Shown here: one piece after another, positions 1 to 9,216 of the stretch | Position numbering within the stretch: the stretch's first letter is position 1 | Layout of the letters: each line of letters opens with the position of its first letter | NCBI GenBank assembly: GCA_050485385.1 | Contig: JBJHBG010000018.1 | Span: 1 to 51,024, forward strand | Origin: RECO01 sp050485385 | GTDB taxonomy: Bacteria > Pseudomonadota > Alphaproteobacteria > Geminicoccales > Geminicoccaceae | Length of the DNA: 51,024 nucleotides | Direction of reading: 5' to 3' | The notes under the pieces: generated by a model | Databases searched by the model: none | What the model was told of the DNA's origin: nothing | The model's input: the letters and a program-made list of their open reading frames with translations, nothing else | Program-made: the position numbers and the translations under genes

Positions 1-517
1 GGCAGATCGGCAGCATGTCGGGGGCGAGCGCCGCCGCCGAGCCGCCCGACGAGCCGCCGGCATTGAGCAGCGGGTCGAACGGATTGCCGGTGGCGCCCCA
101 GACCGGATTGCGCGAGTTCGCACCGGCGCCGAACTCCGGCACGTTGGTCTTGGCGACGGCGATGCCGCCCGCCTGCCGCACCAGCGCCACCTGGGCCGAG
201 TCAGCGCGCGGCACATGGTCCCTGTAGAGCGGCGAGCCGTGGGTGGTGAGCAGGCCCTCCGTGTCCTGGAGGTCCTTGATGCCGACCGGCAGGCCGTGCA
301 GCGGTCCCAGCGGCTCGCCCCGCAGCGCGGCCGCCTCCGCCGCCTTCGCTTCCGTACGCGCGCGGCTATAGGCCCTGGCACAGATGGCGTTGATCGCGGG
401 GTTCAACGCCTCGATCCGCTCGATGCACGCTTCCAGGAGCTCCACCGGCGAGACGTCCTTGGCGCCGATCCTGCGCCTGAGGTCGACGGCGGCAAGCGAG
501 GTCAACTCTGCGGTCAT
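1..517 (-). CDS. Amidase signature family protein, C-terminus beyond the window
   Basis: This is the N-terminal 172 residues of an amidase signature enzyme, which hydrolyses a carboxamide to acid and ammonia through a Ser-cisSer-Lys triad. The catalytic Lys is visible as Lys81 in GLPVGIKD. The Gly/Ser-rich signature GGSSGGSAAA (residues 154-163) carries the cis-Ser. The nucleophilic Ser of the usual DTGGS motif lies just past the left edge. The ATG at 517 overlaps the stop of the upstream ATPase gene by three bases (ATGA), so translation is probably coupled to the transporter. Family membership is clear. The substrate is unknown, but the position after a peptide importer and an M81 hydrolase suggests an imported amide or peptide derivative. 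GatA is unlikely because no gatB or gatC is adjacent in the window. Confidence 0.9.
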   Translation of the reverse strand, partial: MTAELTSLAAVDLRRRIGAKDVSPVELLEACIERIEALNPAINAICARAYSRARTEAKAAEAAALRGEPLGPLHGLPVGIKDLQDTEGLLTTHGSPLYRDHVPRADSAQVALVRQAGGIAVAKTNVPEFGAGANSRNPVWGATGNPFDPLLNAGGSSGGSAAALAPDMLPIC

Positions 518-1541
518 GGCGCGGCTCCGTCGGTCCTGCTCAGCGGCTCCGGCGATGCACCGACGGGCCGCCGGATGCAGGCGACCTGATGGCCGGGTGC
601 CACCTCGATCAGTGGCGGGTCGATCTTCTTGCAGTCCGGCAACGCAAAGGGACAACGCGTGTGGAAGTGGCAGCCCGGCGGCGGCTTGGCCGGGCTCGGC
701 ACGTCGCCCTGGATGATCAGCTTTTCGCGCTTGGTGCGCGGGTTGGGGATCGGCGCAGCGGCCAAGAGCGCCTCGGTATAGGGATGCAAGGGCGTGGCGA
801 AGAGGCGCCGCTTGTCGGTCATCTCGACGATGCGGCCGAGATACATCACGGCGATGCGGTGGCTGATGTGCCGCATCACGGCGAGGTCGTGGCTGATGAA
901 GAGGTAGGCCAGATCGAACTCCTCCTGGAGATCGATCAGCAGGTTCAGCACCTGCGCCTGCACCGACACGTCGAGGGCCGAGACCGGCTCGTCGGCGACG
1001 ATCACGTCGGGGTTCACCGCCAGCGCCTTGGCGATGCCGAGCCTTTGGCGCTGCCCACCCGAGAACTCGTGGGTGTACTTGCGCATGTTCTGCGGGCGGA
1101 GCCCCACGCGCTCGAACAGTTGGGCGACCCGCTCGTCCTTGTCCCGTCCCTTGGCGATGCCGAAGTTCTGCAACGGCTCGCCGACGATGGCACCGGCCGT
1201 GAGCTTCGGGTTCATCGACGAATACGGGTCCTGGAACACGGTCTGGATGTTGCGCCGGTGCTTCCACATCCGGCCCTGGTCGAGGTGGGTGACGTCCACA
1301 CCGTCGAGGCGGATCACGCCGGACGTGGGCTCCAGCAGCTTGAGCACGGTCTTGCCGACGGTGGACTTGCCGCAGCCGCTCTCGCCGACCACACCCAACG
1401 TCTCGCCCCGATGGACGCGGAAGCTGACGCCGTCGACCGCGCGCACGGTGCCCACCTCACGGCGCAGAAAGCCCCCGTGGATGGGGAAGTGCTTGACGAG
1501 GCGCTCGACCTCGAGCGCCGGGGTATCGGGCTTGGTCGTGC

Positions 1542-1545
<4 letters not shown>
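514..1545 (-). CDS. Peptide/nickel-type ABC transporter ATP-binding protein (OppF/DppF-like)
   Basis: This 343-residue ATPase of the oligopeptide/dipeptide importer family powers uptake from the cytoplasmic face as the partner of the adjacent OppD-like ATPase. Visible motifs are Walker A GESGCGKST, the signature FSGGQRQRLGIAKAL, Walker B VIVADEPVSALDVS and the switch histidine in LFISHDLAV. The C-terminal oligopeptide extension ends with a Cys-rich segment (CHFHTRCPFALPDCK), which in this family can hold an iron-sulphur cluster. I chose ATG 1545 because it overlaps the upstream stop as ATGA and the residues before it are frame read-through of oppD. The length is typical. Transport substrate cannot be read from an ATPase. 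Confidence 0.93.
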
Positions 1546-2542
<997 letters not shown>

Positions 2543-2546
<4 letters not shown>

Positions 2547-3418
2547 AGACGCCTCGACAGGCGCGGGTCGAGCCGGTCGCGAAGCCCGTCGCCCAACAGG
2601 TTCACCGCCAGGATCGTGACCGTGAGGAAGGCACCGGGGATGAGGATACTCCAGGGTGCGAGCTGGAAGAAGGTCCGGCCCTGCGAGATGATGTTGCCCC
2701 AACTCGGGATCTCCGGCGGCACGCCGGCGCCGAGAAAGGAAAGGCTCGCCTCGACCAGCATCGCCGAGGCGCACACGTAGGTGGCCTGCACGATCAATGG
2801 GGCCAGCGTGTTCGGCAGGATGTGCCGGAACAGGAGCTTGAAGCCGCGCGTGCCGCCGGCGATGGCGCTTTCGACGTAGGGCTGTTCGCGCACCGAGAGC
2901 ACGACGCTGCGCACCAGCCGCACGATCCGCGGTACCTCGGGGATGACGATGGCGATCAGCACGACGACGAGACCCGGCCGGGTCAAGGTGATGAGCGCGA
3001 TGGCCAACAGGATCGCCGGGATCGCCATGATGCCGTCCATGACCCGCATGACGATGGCGTCGACCCGGCGGAAATAGCCACAGACGAGGCCGATCGTGAG
3101 GCCGATGAAGCTCGCGACCAGGGCGACCGAGATGCCGACGAAGAGCGACACGCGGGCGCCGTAGACGGTGCGGGCGAACAGGTCGCGGCCGTATTGGTCG
3201 GTGCCGAACCACCAAGCCTCCGACGGCGGCCGGAGCCGCTGCGCCGGGGTCATCCGCAAGGGATCGCCTGTCAGGAACGGGGCGAAGATCGCCATCAGCG
3301 CCAGGATGGCGAGGATCGAGCCGCCGATGACGATGGTGGGATTACGGCGGACGAAGGTCCAAAGGGGCGAGCCCTGCCGTGGCGGCGCGAAGGCTGGACT
3401 GTCGACGACGGTGGCCAA
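2543..3418 (-). CDS. Peptide ABC transporter permease (OppC/DppC-like)
   Basis: This 291-residue inner-membrane permease pairs with the DppB-like permease to form the translocation channel. Residues 1-30 are a cytoplasmic N-terminus, followed by a first membrane helix (TIVIGGSILAILALMAIFAP). The OppC-type segment GTDQYGRDLFARTVYGAR precedes the helical core, and the ATPase-contacting EAA-like loop is around AIAGGTRGFKLLFRHILPN. I chose a TTG start at 3418 because GGGAG lies about 9 bases upstream and the resulting length suits the family. No ATG is available near the N-terminus, so the start is less certain than the rest. The 20-base gap to the M81 gene upstream supports one operon. Confidence 0.9.
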
Positions 3419-3438
3419 GTCCTGTGGCTCCCTTTGGC

Positions 3439-4908
3439 TTAGCGGATCAGACCGGGCTGGGTCGCTTCGTCGAGCGGCCAGATCGGCCGCTGGACCTTGG
3501 TGTAGGCGAGGCGGCGATAGTCCCGCGCCAGCGGCGCGTCGCTGTCGACGTAGAGGACCTGCGCGGCGATCGGTGCGAACGCGGCGGAGAAGTGGTTGGT
3601 CGACTTCACCACCAGCACCTTCTGTGCCGTCGGCTCGATGCCGACGTTGCGGAACAGGTCGAGGCCGAAGGCCTGGGTGCGGTTGGAGATCAGCACGGCC
3701 TGCACGCCGTCCACCCTGACCGCGGCGCAGTCGCCGAGCGGCACCCGCGTCGGCCCGAAACGCTGCCAGCCGTCGCGGCAAAGGCCCGTGACCTCGACCA
3801 CGGCATCGACCGGCACGCCGGATGCAGGCCCCGTCTTGCCGCCGAAGCGCAAGGGAAACCGACCGTTCAGCCCCGCATCGAAGCAAAGCCCCACGGCGAT
3901 CGGATCCCAGATCGGGCCGACCGCAGCGTCGGTCGCGCCTTGGGCCAGAAGCTCGCGCAGGATGGTCGTGTTGTCCGACGGCGATCCGCCACCGGCGTTG
4001 TCGGTGGGCTCGGCCAGGACGATCGGTCCCTCGGCGGCGGCGAGCGCCGTCCTCACCGCGTCGGGAACGGTGAAGAACTCGGGCATGGTCCGCCCGCGCA
4101 TGGCGACGAACTCCTCGCCCAGACGGGTCGCCAGCGCGTCCGCCTTCGCCTTGTCGCCGTCGGCCACGACCAGGATGCGCCCGCCCAACTCCGGCACGTC
4201 GGCATAGGGAAAGCAGTGCACGGCGGAGACGGAGAGGATGCCGTCCTGGCCTTCGAGGTCCTGCATCCGGTCGACGAAGCCGCGCATCAGCGGAAACTGG
4301 GTCGGATAGCTCGAGATCTGCCGGCAATCGTAGAGTGCCATCACCGGCTTCACCTCGCCGCGCACGGTGGCGAGTACGATGTCGAGCAGTTCCTCCGCCC
4401 GCTCGACCACGTCGGTGTGGGGGAATTCCTTGTAGCAGACCATGACGTCGGCGGCGCGCACGCGACGGACCGTCATGTGGCAATGCGGGTCCAACTCGAC
4501 GCCGATGACGCAGCCGCCACCAACGATGGCGCGGACACGCTCGATCACGTCGCCCTCCACGTCGTCGTACCCCTGCGCCACCATGGCCCCGTGCAGGCCG
4601 AGGACCACGGCGTCGAGCGGCAGTGCCGCCTCGACTTGCCCCAGGATCTCGTCGCGCATGGTCTCGTAGGCGTCGCGATTGACGGTGCCGGCCGGACTGG
4701 CGGCGAAGCAGCTTCCCTCGATCAAGGTGAAGCCGTCGCGCTCGGCCCGCCGGCGGGCGACGAACAGCGGGGCCGTACACATCCGGGGTGCGTCGGTCGG
4801 GTGTTCGCCCGGACGGAACCAGACGCTCGCCTGGAAGGCACGCAAGCTGGTCGGCAAGGGGGCGAACGTGTTGGTTTCCGTGGCCAAGGTCGCCGAGAAC
4901 AGGCGCAT
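3439..4908 (-). CDS. M81 family metallopeptidase (MlrC-like)
   Basis: This 489-residue protein belongs to peptidase family M81, whose founder MlrC (microcystinase C) cleaves linear products of microcystin breakdown. Candidate metal ligands are visible: Glu11 in ATETNTF, His106 in LHGAM, Asp140 and His142 in ELDPHCH, and His164 in KEFPHTD. The D-x-H then His 22 residues later is the family pattern. The C-terminal MlrC-C domain (about 290-480) contains the segment DNAGGGSPSD. There is no signal peptide, so it acts in the cytoplasm. It sits between permease genes B and C, 12 bases after dppB, so it probably processes what the transporter brings in. The true substrate is unknown; microcystin itself is not implied. 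Confidence 0.92.
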   Translation of the reverse strand: MRLFSATLATETNTFAPLPTSLRAFQASVWFRPGEHPTDAPRMCTAPLFVARRRAERDGFTLIEGSCFAASPAGTVNRDAYETMRDEILGQVEAALPLDAVVLGLHGAMVAQGYDDVEGDVIERVRAIVGGGCVIGVELDPHCHMTVRRVRAADVMVCYKEFPHTDVVERAEELLDIVLATVRGEVKPVMALYDCRQISSYPTQFPLMRGFVDRMQDLEGQDGILSVSAVHCFPYADVPELGGRILVVADGDKAKADALATRLGEEFVAMRGRTMPEFFTVPDAVRTALAAAEGPIVLAEPTDNAGGGSPSDNTTILRELLAQGATDAAVGPIWDPIAVGLCFDAGLNGRFPLRFGGKTGPASGVPVDAVVEVTGLCRDGWQRFGPTRVPLGDCAAVRVDGVQAVLISNRTQAFGLDLFRNVGIEPTAQKVLVVKSTNHFSAAFAPIAAQVLYVDSDAPLARDYRRLAYTKVQRPIWPLDEATQPGLIR

Positions 4909-4920
4909 CTTCGTTCGATC

Positions 4921-5862
4921 CTAATGGCGGATACGGGGGTCGAGGAAGGCGTAGGAGAGGTCGATCAGCAGGTTGATGATCACCTTGGTGCCCGCGAACA
5001 CCAAAATGAGACCTTGGATGATCGGGTAGTCGCGCTTGAGCACGGCATCCACCGTGAGCCGGCCGAGGCCCGGGATGTTGAACACGGTTTCGGTGATGAC
5101 CACGCCCGAGATCAACAGCGCGATGCCGATGCCGATGACCGTGACGATCGGCACCGACGCGTTCTTGAGCGCGTGCAGCAGCAGCACCCGCGTCGTGGCG
5201 AGCCCCTTGGCGTTGGCCGTGCGGATGTAGTCCTGCGACAGCACCTCCAGCATCGAGGCGCGGGTGATGCGGGCGATCAGCGCGATGTAGGTGGCGGACA
5301 ACGCCACCGCCGGCAGGATCAGGCTGCGGAGGCACGGCCAGAGACCCTGCGACAAGGGCGTGTAGCCCTGCACCGGCAGCCAACGCAACTCGATCGAGAA
5401 GATCCAGATGAGGATGTAGCCGGCAACGAACACCGGCACGGCAAAGCCGAAGACCGAAAACAGCATGACCAGCCGGTCGACGGCCGTGCGCGCCTGCCAC
5501 GCGGCGATGACACCCAGGGGAATGGCGCAGACGACGGCGAGGCCGAGCGTCACCACCATCAGCATCAAGGTCGGCTCGAGCCGCTGCGCGATCAGCGTGG
5601 TGACCGGCAGGTTGGAGAAGATCGACGTGCCGAGGTCGCCCCGCAGGATCTCGCCGAGCCAGATCAGGAACTGCTCCCAGATCGGCAGATCGAGGCCGAG
5701 CTGCTGGCGGATGTTGGCGATCTGCGCCGAGGTCGCGTCGTCGCCGGCGATCAACGCCGCCGGGTCGCCGGGCGCCAAGCGCAGCAGCAGGAAGACGAAT
5801 ATCGTAACCACGGCCATGACCGGGATGGTGGCCAGCAGGCGACGGGCGATATAGGCGGTCAT
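4921..5862 (-). CDS. Peptide ABC transporter permease (OppB/DppB-like)
   Basis: This is the 313-residue permease B of the peptide importer. It starts with the characteristic helix MTAYIARRLLATIPVMAVVT and the following RLAPGDPAA motif, both hallmarks of DppB/OppB. Six membrane helices can be traced, with the coupling-loop segment TANAKGLATTRVLLLHALKN before the fifth. It ends in YAFLDPRIRH, the usual C-terminus of the family. It is separated from the binding-protein gene by 76 bases holding a perfect hairpin, and from the M81 gene by 12 bases. Confidence 0.94.
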   Translation of the reverse strand: MTAYIARRLLATIPVMAVVTIFVFLLLRLAPGDPAALIAGDDATSAQIANIRQQLGLDLPIWEQFLIWLGEILRGDLGTSIFSNLPVTTLIAQRLEPTLMLMVVTLGLAVVCAIPLGVIAAWQARTAVDRLVMLFSVFGFAVPVFVAGYILIWIFSIELRWLPVQGYTPLSQGLWPCLRSLILPAVALSATYIALIARITRASMLEVLSQDYIRTANAKGLATTRVLLLHALKNASVPIVTVIGIGIALLISGVVITETVFNIPGLGRLTVDAVLKRDYPIIQGLILVFAGTKVIINLLIDLSYAFLDPRIRH

Positions 5863-5877
5863 GACCTCACCTCGAGC

Positions 5878-5911
5878 GGGTCCGGCGGCCGATCTCGCGG
5901 CCGCCGGACCC
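5878..5911 (-). promoter_or_regulatory. Intercistronic hairpin between binding-protein and permease genes
   Basis: Two perfectly complementary 14-base arms (5878-5891 and 5898-5911) flank a 6-base loop. The hairpin lies in the 76-base gap after the solute-binding-protein stop and before dppB. It has no U-run after it, so a full terminator is unlikely. It is better explained as a 3'-end stabiliser or partial attenuator that keeps binding protein more abundant than permease, as known for other ABC operons. The structure is seen; the role is inferred. Confidence 0.6.
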
Positions 5912-5938
5912 CATTTCGAACACGGCGCCGAAGCGTCG

Positions 5939-7558
5939 TCAGTCGATGCGCTCGATGTTCCAGAGCACCGTCAGACCGGTGACCGGGACGATGCCGGCGA
6001 TGCGGTCCGAGCGGTAGGCCATCGGCTGCGTCCACTGGCCGAAGATGATGTACGGCACGACGTGGACGGCTCGCTCCTGGATGCGCTGGGCAGCTTCCTT
6101 GCGCTCCTCCTCGGTCTGGGCGAAGGCGAACTCGCCCCGGAGCCGCTCCAGCTCCTCGTCGCAAGGCCAACCGACATTGGCGCCGTCGCAGCCGGCACCC
6201 AGCCACGTGTTGAGCGCCGGGTTCTCCGAGGACACACCGGACGAAGTGGTGACGAAGATGTGCCAGCCACCGTCCTCGGGCAACTCACGGTTGGAACGGC
6301 GGGCCACCACCGAGCCCCAGTCGATCGACACCGGGTTCACGTTGATGCCGGACTCGCGCATCGCGTTGATGAGCACCTGGGCAGCCGGCGTGATGGTGTG
6401 GTGGTCGGTCGCGGCGAGCACGTAGATGGGCTCGTCGTTGTAGCCCGCTTCCTTCAGCTTCTCGTACGCCTTGGCGGGATCGTAGTCGGAGACGAGTTCG
6501 ACGCCGGTCGTGTCCTCGTACGGCGTGCCGCAGGTGATGAAGCTGTAGCACTCCCGGAAATAGTCGGGGTTGCCGACGATGGTGAGCAGGTAGTCCTCCT
6601 GGTTCACCAGATGGTAGAGCGCCTGCCGGGCCTCGGGCACGTCGAACGGCGGGTGCAGGTGGTTGATGCGGATGGTGCCCCAATGGCTATCGACGGCACC
6701 GGTGCGCATGACCTCGATGTTGGGATCGGCCTCGAGGATCGGCACGAAGTCGACGGCCGGCTGTTCGAGCAGGTCGATCTCACCGGCGATCAGCGCCTGC
6801 ATCCGCGTTTGGCTGTCGTCGATCCAGACCAGCTCGATCCGGTCGACGTTGGGGATCTTCGAGCCGGCGAACCGAGACGGGGTCTCGCCCTCGCGGGGCA
6901 CGTAGTTCGGGTTCTTGACGTAGACGGTGCGGCTGCCCGGCACCCACTCGTCCTTCTTCATCATGAAAGGGCCGGAGCCGATCGCCTCGGTCACCTGCTG
7001 GTCGCCGGGCGTGCGGGCGTCCTGCTCGCGCATGACGATGCCGACCATCGTGCCGGTCTTGCCGAGGGTGTGGAGGACGAGGCCGTAGGGCGCGTTGAAC
7101 ACCATGCGGAAGGTCTGGTCGTCGACCGCCTCCAGGGTGTCGAGATAGGAGAACATGGCGCGCGCCGCTTGGTCCTTGGAGCCCCAACGCTCGAGCGAGG
7201 CGATGACGTCGGCGGTGGTCACCGGCTGGCCGTCGTGGAACTCGAGCCCGTCGCGCAGCGTGAACTCGTAGACGAGACCGTCGTCGCTGACGCTGTAGTC
7301 GCCCACCATCTGCGGATGGGGGACGCCGTCGTCGTCGACACCGAACAGGGTGTCGTAGACCAGCATGCCGTGGATGCCGGCGATGGTCTGCGTGGTCCAA
7401 TGCGGGTCGAGCGTGCGCACGTCGGCGTGCATGGTCGCCCGCAGCACGGTCTCCGCGCTCACCGGCGCCAGTGCCGTCCCGCCGAGCAACAGCGCCGCTC
7501 CTAGCGCGACCACCGATGTCCTGAGGGCCGCCATCGAGCGTGAACTACGTCCTGTCAT
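5939..7558 (-). CDS. Peptide ABC transporter substrate-binding protein (SBP family 5)
   Basis: This 539-residue periplasmic binding protein of the DppA/OppA family delivers substrate to the permeases. A signal peptide occupies about residues 1-34, with a hydrophobic core SVVALGAALLLGG and cleavage near PVSA-ET. The mature start VLRATMHADVRTLDPHWTT and the block FTLRDGLEFHDGQPVTTADV are family hallmarks. I chose ATG 7558 because a strong AAAGGAGG lies 8 bases upstream; longer readings into the AraC region lack a site. The AraC gene ends 104 bases upstream on the same strand, so it may control this operon. Substrate is not predictable from sequence alone. Confidence 0.94.
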   Translation of the reverse strand: MTGRSSRSMAALRTSVVALGAALLLGGTALAPVSAETVLRATMHADVRTLDPHWTTQTIAGIHGMLVYDTLFGVDDDGVPHPQMVGDYSVSDDGLVYEFTLRDGLEFHDGQPVTTADVIASLERWGSKDQAARAMFSYLDTLEAVDDQTFRMVFNAPYGLVLHTLGKTGTMVGIVMREQDARTPGDQQVTEAIGSGPFMMKKDEWVPGSRTVYVKNPNYVPREGETPSRFAGSKIPNVDRIELVWIDDSQTRMQALIAGEIDLLEQPAVDFVPILEADPNIEVMRTGAVDSHWGTIRINHLHPPFDVPEARQALYHLVNQEDYLLTIVGNPDYFRECYSFITCGTPYEDTTGVELVSDYDPAKAYEKLKEAGYNDEPIYVLAATDHHTITPAAQVLINAMRESGINVNPVSIDWGSVVARRSNRELPEDGGWHIFVTTSSGVSSENPALNTWLGAGCDGANVGWPCDEELERLRGEFAFAQTEEERKEAAQRIQERAVHVVPYIIFGQWTQPMAYRSDRIAGIVPVTGLTVLWNIERID

Positions 7559-7662
7559 GGGTATGTCCTCCTTTGACCGAGCCCAGCGGCGTCGCATGCC
7601 CATGCTCCCCGGCACCGACCGCCCCTCTCCTTCTGGCGCCAAGGCGGCTGGTGGGCAACGCC

Positions 7663-8556
7663 CTAGTCGGTCCCCGCTTGCGCACGCGCCCGTACCGCAC
7701 CCGGCGTTTCGCCGTAACGGCCCCGGAATCGGCGGTAGAACGTCGAAAGGTCGTCGAAGCCGCAGGCAAAGGCGATCTCGGCGACCGAAAGCCGTGCTGC
7801 TGCGGGATCGGCCAGGATGTGGCGGCTCTCGACCAACCGCTGCTCCACCACGACCTCGCGAAAGCGCAGGCCCGCGTCGCGCAGTACCGCGTGCAGCCAG
7901 CGCTCGGAGATGCCGAGATCGGCGGCCACGCGGCGGACCGACAGATCGGGCTCGCGCACGTGACTGCCGAGATAGGCGAGGATCCGCCGCCTCAGCGCCA
8001 GCCGCGGCGCCGGCCGTGCCGGCAGAGCCGCCGTCCGGGCGGCGACGGCGATGCCGACGAGGCTCGCCAAGTGATCCACCAGCGGTGCCTGACTGGCGCG
8101 CGGCACCTCGCGGCCCAGTGCCGCGAGCCCGCGCGCATGACCGGCGAGCAGGTGGGCCAAGGAACCGCGCAGCAGCAGCGGCAGGCGAGCGCAGGCTGGC
8201 AGATAGGGGCCGATCCGGCCCGCGGGAAAGCGCCACTGGAGGACGCGCGCACCGGCCGGATTCAACGCCTCGCACGGGGTCGTGTCGTCCAGGACGAGCA
8301 CGTCGCCCGCGTGAAAGGGTGCGTCGAGATGCGGCGCGCGCAGGCGCCCGCCGCCCTCCTCGATCACCACAACGTGGTAGCAGGTGGCCGGTCCCGGGCT
8401 GCCGTCCTGGGCAACCCGTACGGCGGGCGTGGCGAGGCTGGCCACGTCGGCGCCGGTCAAGCGCCGTGATCGCACCCACGCCCTGCGGGGTGCGTCGCCC
8501 AGCCACGTGAGCGTCTTGCCGACCAGGTCCGGGCTCGATTTTCTTGGCGTCGACAT
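7663..8556 (-). CDS. AraC family transcriptional regulator
   Basis: This 297-residue regulator has an N-terminal ligand-binding-like region (about 1-190) and a C-terminal double helix-turn-helix AraC domain (about 195-290). The second helix-turn-helix shows the classic pattern LSVAEIAFACGFDDLSTFYRRF followed by GRYGETPGAVR. The N-terminal region (SPGPATCYHVVVIEEGG, then HAGDVLVLDD) resembles the AraC-binding-like domain found with FeaR-type regulators. GGGAG lies 6 bases before ATG 8556. It is encoded just upstream of and co-directional with the peptide importer operon, so it is a plausible local activator, with the imported compound or its product as effector. That link is inference. Confidence 0.9.
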   Translation of the reverse strand: MSTPRKSSPDLVGKTLTWLGDAPRRAWVRSRRLTGADVASLATPAVRVAQDGSPGPATCYHVVVIEEGGGRLRAPHLDAPFHAGDVLVLDDTTPCEALNPAGARVLQWRFPAGRIGPYLPACARLPLLLRGSLAHLLAGHARGLAALGREVPRASQAPLVDHLASLVGIAVAARTAALPARPAPRLALRRRILAYLGSHVREPDLSVRRVAADLGISERWLHAVLRDAGLRFREVVVEQRLVESRHILADPAAARLSVAEIAFACGFDDLSTFYRRFRGRYGETPGAVRARAQAGTD

Positions 8557-8684
8557 CGCGGTCTCCCGCTCGACGGGCCATCAGGGCGCGCAGGCATTGC
8601 CAAGTCCCACTGCGCTCCGCGCCAAGACCTAAACGCAAAGACGCCGCAACGCTAGAGGTCCCACGAACGCGAAGGGATCGCGCA

Positions 8685-9038
8685 ATGACCTCCGCAACCC
8701 TCTACGACCGGCTCGGCGGCAGTTTGGGCATCTGGGTTCTGGTCGACGACCTCCTCGCTGCGCACCGCGACAACCCTGTTCTCGGCTGGCGGGTGCGGGC
8801 CTGGGACGCCGAGGCCGGGCGACTGGAGTGGATCGAGCAGCGGCTGCGGCAGCAGGTCGGCGCCGGCACCGGCGGGCCCGAACGGGCCGATCCGTGCGGG
8901 CTCGCCCAGGCCTATCGGGAGTTCGATCTGACCCAGCTCGAGCTGGCGGCAGCGGTGGACGACCTGGAGGCGGTGCTCGCCCGCTACGGGCTGGACGACG
9001 CCACACGGGAACGCGTCCGCGACCTCACCGGAAGCTGA
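8685..9038 (+). CDS. Truncated haemoglobin-like protein lacking the proximal histidine
   Basis: This 117-residue protein fits the bacterial (2/2) globin fold. It opens with LYDRLGGSLGIWVLVDDLL, matching the group I helix A/B pattern, and the F/G/H part from GLAQAYREFDLTQLELAAAV aligns without gaps to the usual MKxAHxGMGIT-type motif. Tyr77 sits where the haem-binding proximal His should be, and the helix-B Phe-Tyr pair reads Leu23-Leu24. Haem binding is therefore doubtful or altered. I chose ATG 8685 with AAGGGA upstream; the longer frame back to 8544 overlaps the AraC start and looks non-coding. It is divergent from the AraC gene. Fold assignment is good; function is unknown. Confidence 0.75.
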   Translation: MTSATLYDRLGGSLGIWVLVDDLLAAHRDNPVLGWRVRAWDAEAGRLEWIEQRLRQQVGAGTGGPERADPCGLAQAYREFDLTQLELAAAVDDLEAVLARYGLDDATRERVRDLTGS

Positions 9039-9216
9039 GCCACCGCGTTCCACCTGGCGGTTCGCGTCGAGGGCCAGCCGGTGGGCCGATCGGGGGCGTC
9101 CGCGGCCGATCATGCGCCCGCCGGTGTCGGCGTTTTTCGTTTCGTCGAACTTACGCTATGGGTGAGTGCGGCGCCGCGCGGCGCTGGCCCCTGCCCGTTG
9201 ACGACCGGAACGAACC

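Noticed and set aside
3379..5982. A plus-strand open frame of over 860 codons opposite the M81 and permease genes
   Set aside because: It is antisense to well-supported genes, its translation is rich in Arg, Gly, His and Asp with no family resemblance, and it spans three genes. This is the usual shadow effect at high GC.
9171..9184. A 14-base palindrome of alternating G and C before the acyl-CoA ligase gene
   Set aside because: Simple GC palindromes are expected by chance at this composition, and nothing ties it to a regulator.
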